From positions 1 through 64,000 of the forward strand of contig JAEXRH010000016.1 of assembly GCA_023438065.1 (NCBI GenBank): a DNA stretch of 64,000 bases. Direction: 5' to 3'. The stretch's first letter is position 1; every line of letters starts with the position of its first letter. Both the position numbers and the translations under genes were made by a program. Below the pieces are notes generated by a model. That model made no database searches. It was given only the letters and a program-made list of their open reading frames with translations, and was not told the origin of the DNA. Shown here piece after piece: positions 17,224 to 26,272 of the stretch. Source of the stretch: Spirochaetota bacterium. GTDB taxonomy: Bacteria > Spirochaetota > Spirochaetia > Treponematales > Treponemataceae.

Positions 17224-17301
17224 GGGGCTTCCTGCGCGTTGACGCGTACCGGGTCCATACGGGCTGCAGGCGGGCGTCAATGCGCGGGAAGCCCCTTTTT
17301 T
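17224..17301 (+). terminator. Attenuator-like terminator in the asnB leader
   Basis: Arms 17224-17245 and 17274-17295 pair over all 22 positions (two as G-U pairs) around a 28-nt loop and are followed by six T (17296-17301). No forward gene lies upstream, so this terminator can only act on the asnB leader. Part of the left arm, CTTCCTG (17228-17234), can instead pair with CAGGAAG (17312-17318), offering a possible antiterminator. The T-box consensus is absent. Confidence 0.65.
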
Positions 17302-17436
17302 GTCCGTTGGACAGGAAGTTGCGCGTAAGGGACGCATCCCTTTGGGGACAGTCCCGCACTGAAGCCGTCCGCTCCCGGGAAATCACGGGGAGAAGGTCGG
17401 CACCACCAATTCGGAATTCTTGAGGAGGAATGAGCC

Positions 17437-19140
17437 ATGTGTGGAATCGTCGGCGCGTTTGACATCAAAAAAAATACGGAGCCATTCCGTAATCAGATCC
17501 TGAAAATGGCGAAAACACTCCGTCACCGCGGACCCGACTGGTCGGGAATCTATTCGGGCGACAAGGCGATCCTCGCGCACGAACGGCTCGCGATCGTCGA
17601 CCCCCTTTCGGGCAACCAGCCCCTGTTCAGCAAGGACGGGAAGCTCGCGCTCGCGGTGAACGGCGAGATCTATAACCACAAGGACATCCGCGCGAAGTAC
17701 GCGGGGAAATACGAGTTTCTCACCGAGTCGGACTGCGAGGTCATCCTTCCGCTCTACCGAGAGTACGGCCCCGATTTCCTCGAGCACCTCAACGGCATCT
17801 TCGCCTTCGCGCTCTACGACATCGAGAACGACCGCTACGTCGTCGGCCGCGACCACATCGGCATCATCCCGCTCTACCAGGGCTGGGACGCCGAGGGTCG
17901 CTACTACGTCGCGTCCGAGCTCAAGGCCCTCGAGGGCGTCTGCACCGAAATCCGCGAGTTCCTCCCCGGTACCGTCTTCGATTCCAAAACGGGCAAGACG
18001 ACGACCTGGTACACGCGCGACTGGATGGAATGGGACGCGGTCAAGGACGCGAAAACCGACATCGCCGCGCTGAAAGAGGCGCTCGAGGCGGCCGTCAAGC
18101 GCCAGCTCATGAGCGACGTTCCCTACGGCGTGCTCCTCTCGGGCGGCCTCGACAGCTCCGTCATCGCGGCGATCACGCAAAAGTTCGCCGCCAAGCGCAT
18201 CGAGTCCGACGGCAAGGAAGAGGCCTGGTGGCCCCGGCTCCACTCATTCGCGGTCGGCCTCAAGGGATCGCCCGACCTCATCGCGGCGAAGAAGGCCGCG
18301 GACTACATCGGCACCGTCCACCACGAGATCCACTTCACCGTGCAGGAAGGACTCGACGCGATCCGCGACGTGATCTATCACCTCGAGACCTACGACATCA
18401 CGACCGTGCGCGCGTCGACCCCGATGTACCTCCTTTCCCGCGCGATCAAGAGCATGGGCATCAAGATGGTCCTTTCGGGCGAGGGTTCGGACGAGCTCTT
18501 CGGCGGCTACCTCTACTTCCACAAGGCGCCCGACGCGAAGGAACTCCACGAGGAAACGGTCAGAAAGCTCTCCAAGCTCCACCTCTACGACTGCCTCCGC
18601 GCGAACAAGTCGCTCGCGGCCTGGGGCGTCGAGGGCCGCGTGCCCTTCCTCGACAAGGAATTCATCGACGTCGCGATGCGGCAGAACCCGCGCGACAAGC
18701 TCTCGGGCAAGGCGAGCGAGGCGGTCTCCGCCGACGGCAAGGTCCGCATCGAGAAATGGATGGTTCGCGAGGCGTTCAAGGACATGCTCCCGGCGGAGAT
18801 CGTGTGGCGGCAGAAGGAGCAGTTCTCCGACGGCGTCGGCTACTCGTGGATCGACTCCCTCAAGAAGCTCTGCGAGGAAAAGGTGACCGACGAGCAGTTC
18901 GCGCGCGCCGCCGACCGCTATCCCATCAACCCGCCGATGACGAAGGAACAGTACTACTACCGCACGATATTTGAGGAGTTCTTCCCCTCCGCGAGCGCGG
19001 CGAAAACCGTCGCCTACGAGGCGAGCGTCGCCTGCTCGACCGCGAAAGCCCTCGAGTGGGACGCCGCCTGGAAGAACATGAACGACCCCTCCGGCCGCGC
19101 GGTCGCGGGCGTCCACGATTCGGCGTACCAGAAGAAGTAA
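17437..19140 (+). CDS. asnB: Asparagine synthase (glutamine-hydrolysing)
   Basis: Protein of 567 residues that makes asparagine from aspartate, ATP and glutamine. The N-terminal class II glutamine amidotransferase begins MCGIVGAF, leaving Cys2 as nucleophile after methionine removal. The C-terminal synthetase domain has the ATP pyrophosphatase loop SGGLDSS (about residue 233) and the GEGSDELFGGY motif. GAGGAGGAA lies before the ATG. Length matches bacterial AsnB (about 554). Transcribed alone behind a long leader with an attenuator-like hairpin and ended by a good terminator. Confidence 0.96.
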   Translation: MCGIVGAFDIKKNTEPFRNQILKMAKTLRHRGPDWSGIYSGDKAILAHERLAIVDPLSGNQPLFSKDGKLALAVNGEIYNHKDIRAKYAGKYEFLTESDCEVILPLYREYGPDFLEHLNGIFAFALYDIENDRYVVGRDHIGIIPLYQGWDAEGRYYVASELKALEGVCTEIREFLPGTVFDSKTGKTTTWYTRDWMEWDAVKDAKTDIAALKEALEAAVKRQLMSDVPYGVLLSGGLDSSVIAAITQKFAAKRIESDGKEEAWWPRLHSFAVGLKGSPDLIAAKKAADYIGTVHHEIHFTVQEGLDAIRDVIYHLETYDITTVRASTPMYLLSRAIKSMGIKMVLSGEGSDELFGGYLYFHKAPDAKELHEETVRKLSKLHLYDCLRANKSLAAWGVEGRVPFLDKEFIDVAMRQNPRDKLSGKASEAVSADGKVRIEKWMVREAFKDMLPAEIVWRQKEQFSDGVGYSWIDSLKKLCEEKVTDEQFARAADRYPINPPMTKEQYYYRTIFEEFFPSASAAKTVAYEASVACSTAKALEWDAAWKNMNDPSGRAVAGVHDSAYQKK

Positions 19141-19168
19141 GCCCGAAATCGGGCAACGCGATACCGAG

Positions 19169-19199
19169 CCGCCCGGCGAAACCTGCCGGGCGGTTTTTT
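19169..19199 (+). terminator. Intrinsic terminator of asnB
   Basis: CCGCCCGGC (19169-19177) pairs perfectly with GCCGGGCGG (19185-19193), 7-nt loop, then six T. Confidence 0.9.
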
Positions 19200-19272
19200 C
19201 TTCCCCGCGCCGCATAGCCAAGCAGGGGCGCTTCCCGTATACTGGCGTTCATCACGATCGGAGAGGTGACGC

Positions 19273-19719
19273 ATGGACGAGTTTTCCCTGAAACTGACGA
19301 AGGACGAGTGCGGGCAATTGCTGCGGCACGTCTACATCGCGAATTGGGTTTTGACGGCGACGAAGGATTCCCCGGAACGGGCGACCGAGGACTTCAACCA
19401 GAAGATCCTCAAGTTCCTCGCGACGACCGGCGCCGAGAGCCGCATTGACAAGGACAAGAAACGGAACCTGTATTTCGTCGCCGAAAGCCTCGAAAGCGAT
19501 TTCCTCGAGGAGATCGACGAGTATAACGAGGACAGTTTCATCGAGGAATTGATCGACCAATTGACGAAGAAGGAGCTCGCGGGAAAATACGGCGAGAACG
19601 AACTCGCCGGGATGAACGAGATCAAGTTCAACAAGGTCTTCGACGAGATACAGGAAAAGTACATCGCCGAGATCTCGGGCAACGGCATCCGAAATATCGG
19701 CCTCGTGAAACCGGAGTAG
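19273..19719 (+). CDS. Small acidic protein of unknown function
   Basis: Protein of 148 residues, no signal peptide or membrane span, rich in Glu, Asp and Lys and predicted mostly helical. I do not recognise the family. A TATACT -10 (19238-19243) lies upstream, and GGAGAGG (19260-19266) stands six bases before the ATG, so expression signals are convincing. It is a single-gene unit ending in a bidirectional terminator shared with the efflux operon. Confidence 0.75.
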   Translation: MDEFSLKLTKDECGQLLRHVYIANWVLTATKDSPERATEDFNQKILKFLATTGAESRIDKDKKRNLYFVAESLESDFLEEIDEYNEDSFIEELIDQLTKKELAGKYGENELAGMNEIKFNKVFDEIQEKYIAEISGNGIRNIGLVKPE

Positions 19720-19780
19720 AAGGCGACTCGCAAGAAAGGCACGCGCGCCGAGTGAAGCCGAACGCGCGGGTGCCGACTAT

Positions 19781-19821
19781 AAAAAACAAGGAACGGGATA
19801 CCCTCCCGTTCCTTGTTTTTT
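19781..19821. terminator. Bidirectional intrinsic terminator
   Basis: A perfect 18-bp stem: 19781-19798 pairs with 19804-19821 around a 5-nt loop. The arms begin with six A and end with six T, so it terminates both the gene at 19273 (+) and the efflux operon (-). Confidence 0.95.
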
Positions 19822-19897
19822 CATAAAGCACGTCGTTTCTTGAGCGTGACACTCCACGCGCGCGCGGGCGACACGCGGGCGCGTCGCGGGCGAGGCG

Positions 19898-21247
19898 CTA
19901 TTTTTCCGCGCTGAACTGGGCGTCCCAGTCGAACGCGAGGCCGACGAGCTTCAACTTCTCGGAAAGGAGGGTCACCTCCGCCTGCTGCGAGTACAGTTCC
20001 GCGTCCTGAAGGTCAAGGAGTCGGCCCGAACCCGCGCGGTAGGTGATCTCGTTGAGCTCGTACGCGCGCTTCGCGGACTCGAGCGAGCGCGCGAAGTTCG
20101 CGACATTCGCCTTCGCGGCCTCGATCGCGCGTTGCTTGTTAGCGGTCTCGTCCGCCGCCTTCCGCATCGTGTCCTGCGCGGAAAGCTTCGCGAGCGAAAG
20201 GTTGTCCTTGAGCGCGAGCCGCTTTACCCGGTAATCCGACATCGGGATGAAGGACGTCAGGTCCCACGCGACCGTCAGCGAAAGCGCGCCCGAGTTCTGC
20301 CTCCAGTTCTCGCCGTCGGTTATCGGGTTTTCCGACGGGTTATTGAGCGTCGGGTCGGCCTTGTACTGCAGGATCAGGTTCGGCATGATAAGCGCGTTCT
20401 GCGCGCGAAGGCCGTTCTCGGTCCGCTTCACGAGAGCGCTCGCCCTTTTCACGTCGAGGCTTTCCATCTCGCGCCCCGCCCACTTGTCGGCCGCCACGGC
20501 CTCCGCGTCGAGCGAGTCGGAGAGAACCATGGCCGGATCGGAATCGAAACCGAGGATCTCCTGGAACTGCGCGATCGCCGCGGCGCGCGCCGTTTCCATG
20601 TCGCGGAGCTGCGGCTCGACGTTCTCGGCGTTCGCCCGCGCGTACGAGTAGTTGAGCTCCGAGGTCTGGCCGACCTGGTACGAGACCTCGGCCTGCCGGA
20701 GCCGCTCCTTCGCCTTCTCGAGCCTTGAGCGCGTGAGCGCGATCACCCGGTCCTGCACGACGAGCTGGTAATACGCTTTCCTGACCGCGGCTTCCATCTT
20801 CCGCTCGGCCTGCTCGCGCGCGATCGAGCTTTCGCGCCAATCGAGCACCGTCTGGTTCATGAGTATGAGCACGGCCGGATTGAACACCTCCTGGATCGTC
20901 AGGCCCAGCGAGAGGTTCGTCTTGTCCGGCGTGAAATATATCCCGTTTCCGCCGGCGACCGCGACGAGCGAGGGATTCACGTTATTGAGCTTGAGCGCGG
21001 TCGCCGAGACCGAAACGCTCGGGAAAAGCTTGTTGAACGAAAAATCCTTCTCGAGTTTTTTCGCGCGCTCGGCGAACGCGGCCGCCTTGACGGACACGTT
21101 GTTGCGAAGCGCCGCGGCGACCGCCTCGTCCACGGTAAGGGCCGCGGGAGCGGTCTCCGCCGTCGCGAATCCGCCGACAAGGATGGCGGCGACCGACGCG
21201 AGGGCGAACCTTCGAGCGCGCGCTCCCTTCTTTATATCGTGACGCAT
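19898..21247 (-). CDS. TolC-family outer-membrane efflux protein
   Basis: Outer-membrane channel of 449 residues with a signal peptide (hydrophobic residues about 14-30, ending ATAETA). The mature protein has two OEP repeats with long alpha-helical stretches rich in Ala, Glu and Lys (for example ARANAENVEPQLRDMETARA) and the TolC feature of conserved Asn in the periplasmic helices. It overlaps the transporter gene stop by one base (TAATG). It completes a tripartite pump as the exit duct through the outer membrane. Confidence 0.9.
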   Translation of the reverse strand: MRHDIKKGARARRFALASVAAILVGGFATAETAPAALTVDEAVAAALRNNVSVKAAAFAERAKKLEKDFSFNKLFPSVSVSATALKLNNVNPSLVAVAGGNGIYFTPDKTNLSLGLTIQEVFNPAVLILMNQTVLDWRESSIAREQAERKMEAAVRKAYYQLVVQDRVIALTRSRLEKAKERLRQAEVSYQVGQTSELNYSYARANAENVEPQLRDMETARAAAIAQFQEILGFDSDPAMVLSDSLDAEAVAADKWAGREMESLDVKRASALVKRTENGLRAQNALIMPNLILQYKADPTLNNPSENPITDGENWRQNSGALSLTVAWDLTSFIPMSDYRVKRLALKDNLSLAKLSAQDTMRKAADETANKQRAIEAAKANVANFARSLESAKRAYELNEITYRAGSGRLLDLQDAELYSQQAEVTLLSEKLKLVGLAFDWDAQFSAEK

Positions 21248-24200
21248 TACTGTTTATCCTCCAGCTGAAGTTTCGGCCGCACGAAACGGCTCCTGATCTT
21301 CTCGAACGAAAGGAAGGTTACCGGAACGATGATCATCGTGACGACCATGCCGAATACGAGTCCGCCGATCAGGACGACGCCCATCGCGGTTTTCATTTCG
21401 CCCGCCGATCCGAGGCCCATCGCGACGGGAATCATGCCGAACACCATCGCCGCCGTCGTCATGACGATCGGCCTGATTCGCGTCGTCACCGCCTCCTTGA
21501 ACGCATCGACGTAATCCATTCCGGAGTCCTCGTGATTCTTGATCGCGCGGTCGACGAGCAGGATCGCGTTTTTCGCGGACAGGCCGATAAGGAGGATGAT
21601 CGCCATGATGGAGAATATGTTGAGCGTCTGTCCGGTGATCGCGAGCGACACGAAGCCGCCGACTACCGCGAACGGGAGGCAGAACATGACCGCGATCGGG
21701 TAGATGAGCGAATTGAAGAGGATCGCGAGGATCGCGTATATGAGAATGACCGAGAACCAGAGCGCCGTGCCGAGGCTTCCGAAGGACTCGGACTGCATCC
21801 TGAGCCGGCCGGCGGGGCTGACGCTCACGCCTTCGGGCGGCGCGATCGAGGCGGTCTTGGCGAGGATCTCCTTGTTGATGTCGCCCGCGGGCCTGCCGAT
21901 CGCCTGGGCGGTGATCGATATGGTGCCGATGCGGTTGACGCGCTTGAGCACCGTCGGGCCGAAGGAGTTGTGGATATCGGCGAACTGCGAGAGCCTGATC
22001 TGCTGGCCCTGGTTATTCGTGAAGCTCATGTCCCGGATCTGGGCCGTGCTTTTCCGGTCGACGGAATCGAGCATGATGTTTATGTCGTACTCGCTTGAAC
22101 CCTCGGTGTAGGTGAGGTCGGTGTTTCCCGAAAGCGCGTTCCGGAGCGAGGCCCCGACCGAGTCGAGCGAGAGGCCGAGATCGGAGAGTTTTGCCCGGTC
22201 GATGTCGATCTGGAGCTCCGGTTTGCCGTTGCTCACCGACATGCGGACCTCGCCCGTGCCCGGCACTTCCTTCATGACGCGAACCCATTCCTCGGCGACC
22301 TTGTAGTTGTCGTCGTAGTTCGTGCCCGTAACGTTGTACTGGATATCGTCGCTCGTCGAGTCGACGAGGCCGATCTGAGTGACCTTTACCTTCACGCCGG
22401 GAATCTTCCTGACCGCGTCGTTAACCTCGTTTCCGATCTGGATGGAACTCTTCGTTCGCTCCTTCCTCGGAACGAGCTTGACCGCGACCTGACTCTTGTA
22501 GTTGTTGGTGGACGAGTTCGAGCTGTCGAACCCGATCTTCGCGTAGACGGTCTCGACCTCGGGCCTCTCGCGGAGCATCTTCTCGATGCCGCTGACGATC
22601 TCCTCGTTCTGCTCGAGGGTGACGCGCTCGGGCAGCTCGAGATTGACGTTGAACTCGCCGCGGTCGATCGGCTTAATGAACTCGCTTCCGACCGCGCCGG
22701 TGGCGACGAGGCCGAAACTGAGCGCGAGGACGAGCACCGAGAGCGCGACCGTCACCTTCTTGTTCTTGATCGTCCAGTCGAGCAACCACTGGAAAAAGAC
22801 GACGACCACGTTGAATCCGCGGTCGAAAGCCTCGCCGAAGCGATGCATGAATCCCGCCGCCTTCGATTCCTCGCCGCCGATGATCTTTACCGCGAGCATC
22901 GGGGTGAGGGTGAACGAGACGAAAAGGCTTATCGCCGTCGCGATGACGAGGGTGAGGCCGAACTGAAGGAGCATTCCGCCGATCGTGCCGCCCACGAGCG
23001 ACACGGGGAGGAACGCGACGACGATGACGAGGGTGACCGCGGTCGCGGCGAACGCGATCTCGCGCACGCCGACGCGGGCGGCCTCGACGATACCCTTGCC
23101 GAGCGTCCGGTGACGGTGGATGTTCTCTATGACGACGATCGAGTCGTCGACGAGGATTCCGATGACGAGCGAGAGCGCGAGAAGGCTCATGAGGTTGAGC
23201 GTGAAGTTCCCGAATCCCATCCCGATGAAGGTCGTGAGGAGCGTCGCCGGGATCGCCATCATGACGATAAAGGCGTTCTTGATGTCGTGAAGGAAGAGGA
23301 GCATGATCACGCCGACGAGCGCGATCGCGATCATGATATCGCGAACGACGTCGTTCGCGGACTCGAGGGTGAATACCGAGGTATCCTGGGCGACCGCGAA
23401 CTTGAGTCCCTCCCCGGCGTACTCCCGCTCGAGGTTTCCGAGTTCGGCGCGTATCGCCTTGGTGACCGATACCGCGTTCGCGCCCGACTGCTTGACGATG
23501 AGGAGTCCTATCGTGCTGTCGCCGTTGTACCGGAGGATACTCGCGGAATCCGCGAGCGAGTCCTCGACCTCGGCTATGTCGGAGAGCTTGACCGTGCGGC
23601 CCTTTCCCAGGTCCTTGATGACGAGGTTGCGCATCTCGTCGAGGTTCTTGAGCTTGCCCGCGATGCGGACGACGTACTGGCCGTCCTTGTCCTTGATGTT
23701 GCCTGCGGGGAAGTCGAGGTTCGCGGCCTTGATCTTCTGCGAGACGAGGAGAATGGGAATGCCGTACTGCTCGAGCTTCGACTGGGACACGTTGACGCGG
23801 ACCTCGCGTGCGTTTCCGCCGAGAAGGGTTATCTGGCCGACGCCCGGGATCTGGTTGAGCTGTGGCTGGATCTTGTCCTTCATGAGCTGGTAGAACGCGC
23901 CCGGCTCGAACTTGCTCGTCGCGGCGAGCGACATGATCGGAAGGTCGTCCATCGAGAACTTGTAGAGTCCCGGCGTGTACGCGTCGTCGGGGAGGTCATT
24001 CGCGATCGCGTTGATCTTCCGTTGAACCTCCTGGAGCGCGAGGTCGACATTCGTGTCCGCGAGGAATTCGATCATGACCATGCTCATGTTCTCGTACGAG
24101 GACGAGGTCACTTCCTTGATGCGCGAGACGCTCGAGACGGCGTCCTCGACCTTCCGACTCACGAGGTCCTCGACCTCGTTCGGCGAGGCCCCGGGATAGG

Positions 24201-24348
24201 TGGTCATAACGACGACGATCGGCATCGACATGGAGGGCATGAGCTCGTACTTCATGTTCCGGTACTGGTTGATGCCGAATACGGCCGCGAGCCCGAAGAT
24301 CACGATGACCGCGATCGGGCGCACGAGGGGAATATCGAGGATTTTCAT
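21247..24348 (-). CDS. RND (HAE1/AcrB-type) efflux transporter
   Basis: Inner-membrane proton-driven pump of 1033 residues, standard for the family. It has twelve spans in two halves, two large periplasmic loops, and in the fourth span the proton-relay aspartate pair in VIGILVDDSIVVIENIHRH. The later GQTLNIFSIMAIILLIGLSAKNAILLV region is the matching part of the second half. ATG at 24348 is used; a TTG one codon earlier is spurious. The ATG overlaps the stop of the membrane-fusion gene (TGATG). Substrates cannot be inferred. Confidence 0.95.
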   Translation of the reverse strand: MKILDIPLVRPIAVIVIFGLAAVFGINQYRNMKYELMPSMSMPIVVVMTTYPGASPNEVEDLVSRKVEDAVSSVSRIKEVTSSSYENMSMVMIEFLADTNVDLALQEVQRKINAIANDLPDDAYTPGLYKFSMDDLPIMSLAATSKFEPGAFYQLMKDKIQPQLNQIPGVGQITLLGGNAREVRVNVSQSKLEQYGIPILLVSQKIKAANLDFPAGNIKDKDGQYVVRIAGKLKNLDEMRNLVIKDLGKGRTVKLSDIAEVEDSLADSASILRYNGDSTIGLLIVKQSGANAVSVTKAIRAELGNLEREYAGEGLKFAVAQDTSVFTLESANDVVRDIMIAIALVGVIMLLFLHDIKNAFIVMMAIPATLLTTFIGMGFGNFTLNLMSLLALSLVIGILVDDSIVVIENIHRHRTLGKGIVEAARVGVREIAFAATAVTLVIVVAFLPVSLVGGTIGGMLLQFGLTLVIATAISLFVSFTLTPMLAVKIIGGEESKAAGFMHRFGEAFDRGFNVVVVFFQWLLDWTIKNKKVTVALSVLVLALSFGLVATGAVGSEFIKPIDRGEFNVNLELPERVTLEQNEEIVSGIEKMLRERPEVETVYAKIGFDSSNSSTNNYKSQVAVKLVPRKERTKSSIQIGNEVNDAVRKIPGVKVKVTQIGLVDSTSDDIQYNVTGTNYDDNYKVAEEWVRVMKEVPGTGEVRMSVSNGKPELQIDIDRAKLSDLGLSLDSVGASLRNALSGNTDLTYTEGSSEYDINIMLDSVDRKSTAQIRDMSFTNNQGQQIRLSQFADIHNSFGPTVLKRVNRIGTISITAQAIGRPAGDINKEILAKTASIAPPEGVSVSPAGRLRMQSESFGSLGTALWFSVILIYAILAILFNSLIYPIAVMFCLPFAVVGGFVSLAITGQTLNIFSIMAIILLIGLSAKNAILLVDRAIKNHEDSGMDYVDAFKEAVTTRIRPIVMTTAAMVFGMIPVAMGLGSAGEMKTAMGVVLIGGLVFGMVVTMIIVPVTFLSFEKIRSRFVRPKLQLEDKQ

Positions 24349-25430
24349 CAATTCTCTCCGACGACGTCGACGGCCATGCCGTCCGCGAGGTTATTCTGCC
24401 CGTTCACGACGACCAGGTCGCCGTTCGTAAGCCCCGAAAGAAGCTCGTAGTCGGTACCGTATTCGCCGCCGAGTTCCACGTCGACGAGACGGGCGACGCC
24501 TTCGCGGACGACGTACACCTCGGGCTTCTGGTAGGACCCGACGAGACTCGCGCGCGGGATCGCGAATACGTCCCGCTTGCCGAGGTTGATCCCGACGCGG
24601 GCGGACATGCCGTCATAGAGCGGGCGATTCGCCGTCGCCTTGATCTTTATCTCTACGGGGAAGGAAAGCGCGGCGTCGCCTTTCGGGCTCACGGCCGAGA
24701 CGGTCCCGGTAAACCGGTCGCCCGCGTACGCGTCGGCCTCGATCCTGACCTGCATGCCGTTCTTTATCTTCATGACGTCGCGCTCGCCGACGTTGACGAC
24801 GAGCTTGAAGTTATCGGTGTCGACGATCTCGGCGACGGGGGTTCCCGGCGCGAGGAAGGCGCCCTCGTTGACCTTGCGGTCGGCGATGACGCCGGAAATC
24901 GGCGAGCGGACGCGGGCGTTCTCGAGATCGCGTTTTGCCGCCTTGAACTGCGCCTCGGCGCTCGCGCTCGCGAGCTTCGCGGCGGCGAAGTCGGCGTCCG
25001 GGATGACCTTCTGGCTATAGAGTTCCTGCGCCCTGATCCAGTCGGCCTTGCTCTTGTCGAGCGCGGCCTGGGCGGTCGCGAAGGATGCTTGCTTGAGCTC
25101 GTCGTCGATCTGGACGAGGACATCGCCCTTCGAGACGCGCGCGCCGGTCCGGGTATTCACGCGGACGACCTTGCCCGAGGTCTCGGCGACGACAGTGAGG
25201 ACGTTCTCGGAACGGATGGTGCCGTTGAGGCTGAGGAGTCCCTCGACCGATTTGAGTTTCGGGGTAGTGACCGCGACCGAAACGAGCTGGCTCTCGGCGG
25301 CTTGAGCGGCCGGTTCGGGTGAATCCGCTTTCCTGCCCGCGCAGCCCGACAGAAGCGCCGTCATGGCGACGATACCGACAAGAATCGCGCCCGAGACGCG
25401 GCCTGTTCGGGCGAACGATGCTTTTTTCAT
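24348..25430 (-). CDS. RND efflux membrane-fusion (periplasmic adaptor) lipoprotein
   Basis: Adaptor of 360 residues linking the RND pump to TolC. It begins with a lipoprotein signal (TALLSGC, Cys near residue 29), so it is anchored to the inner membrane. The lipoyl/barrel-sandwich halves flank an alpha-helical hairpin (about residues 100-155), followed by the beta-barrel segment. The start is ATG 25430, with AGGAGG five bases upstream; a longer upstream reading is GC-rich noise. First structural gene after the TetR regulator. Confidence 0.92.
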   Translation of the reverse strand: MKKASFARTGRVSGAILVGIVAMTALLSGCAGRKADSPEPAAQAAESQLVSVAVTTPKLKSVEGLLSLNGTIRSENVLTVVAETSGKVVRVNTRTGARVSKGDVLVQIDDELKQASFATAQAALDKSKADWIRAQELYSQKVIPDADFAAAKLASASAEAQFKAAKRDLENARVRSPISGVIADRKVNEGAFLAPGTPVAEIVDTDNFKLVVNVGERDVMKIKNGMQVRIEADAYAGDRFTGTVSAVSPKGDAALSFPVEIKIKATANRPLYDGMSARVGINLGKRDVFAIPRASLVGSYQKPEVYVVREGVARLVDVELGGEYGTDYELLSGLTNGDLVVVNGQNNLADGMAVDVVGEN

Positions 25431-25502
25431 ATATCCTCCTGGATCAGCCTGTCCCGACGTCAAATGCCATAAACCATAGACGCTGCGTCGTACAGGCGCG
25501 AA

Positions 25503-25524
25503 CGGGGACCCGCTCGGGTCCCCG
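25503..25524 (-). other. Hairpin between TetR and efflux genes
   Basis: CGGGGACCC and GGGTCCCCG pair perfectly around GCTC. It has no T tract and lies just after the TetR stop, so it may act as an mRNA processing or stability element that uncouples repressor and pump levels. Confidence 0.45.
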
Positions 25525-25531
25525 CGACTAC

Positions 25532-26140
25532 TCAATATAAACGCAAGACCTCGCCGTATACGACGATGCACCGTTTCACGATCTCTTCCCAGGACCGGTC
25601 AGGCGAGAGATTCCCTATCTCCTTCATAAAGAAGAAACCGGAGAGCTGGGCGACCAATCCCATCGCGACGATATCGACATCCATCGCGGGCGTGTCTCCG
25701 TCCCCGGGAGTCCGCTCGTCATGAACGCGCCGATCGACGAGCCGATGCAGGAACCGGCCGATCGTGGCCTGAAAGTTCACGAGCCGTTCCCGCGCGAGAT
25801 CGCGGAACTCCTCGTCGTTGACCTCGGGACAGCTTGAAAACACCTTCGTGAGCCTGCCCTGCCGGGAGAATGACGCCGCCAGACAGTCCGCGAGAAGCCT
25901 GAACGCCTCGCGCGGATCATCCGCGGGAATGGCGTCGATCCCCGGAAGAAAATCATCGACGTCCTTTTCCTTGAAAACGCATCGGATGAAAAGCTTCTTT
26001 TTCGACCCGAAGCGCCTGAACAGGGTCATTTCGGTGATACCGGCCGCCTGGGCAAGTTCCCGGGTCGAAACCGAGGTATAGCCCTTGTTCGCGAACAGGT
26101 CGAGGGCCGCTTCCATGATTTCGTTATCGCTTACACTCAT
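25532..26140 (-). CDS. TetR-family regulator of the RND efflux operon
   Basis: Regulator of 202 residues. The helix-turn-helix is at about residues 9-55 (STRELAQAAGITEMTLFRRF, then SKKKLF). It lies directly upstream of the adaptor gene on the same strand, the usual place for an efflux repressor. Its ATG follows the -10 by only eight bases, and no Shine-Dalgarno sequence is visible, so it is probably translated from a leaderless mRNA. A palindrome covers the -10, indicating autorepression. Confidence 0.9.
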   Translation of the reverse strand: MSVSDNEIMEAALDLFANKGYTSVSTRELAQAAGITEMTLFRRFGSKKKLFIRCVFKEKDVDDFLPGIDAIPADDPREAFRLLADCLAASFSRQGRLTKVFSSCPEVNDEEFRDLARERLVNFQATIGRFLHRLVDRRVHDERTPGDGDTPAMDVDIVAMGLVAQLSGFFFMKEIGNLSPDRSWEEIVKRCIVVYGEVLRLY

Positions 26141-26144
26141 ACAT

Positions 26145-26177
26145 ATAGTTAGTACTCACTATCATTCTAAAAGTCAA
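26145..26177 (-). promoter_or_regulatory. Promoter and operator of the efflux operon
   Basis: TTGACT (26177-26172), 17 bp, TACTAA (26154-26149). An 18-bp palindrome, ATAGTTAGTACTCACTAT (26145-26162), with one mismatched pair, covers the -10 and start region. Predicted transcription start about 26142, two bases before the TetR ATG. Confidence 0.7.
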
Positions 26178-26272
26178 GCGGGTATATGCAATTTCATGAA
26201 AAAGCCACGTTTTTCCGCAATCAGTGCGAAACACTATCGTTTCCTTCGGATGGTTAGCAAGATCCGACGGGA

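Noticed and set aside
17204..17436. T-box riboswitch in the asnB leader
   Set aside because: Neither the GGGTGGNACCGCG sequence nor an Asn specifier stem could be found; only the terminator hairpin is clear.
22843..24450. A 535-codon plus-strand frame opposite the RND pump gene
   Set aside because: Shadow of the certain RND gene; its product is a Glu/Arg/Asp-rich string.
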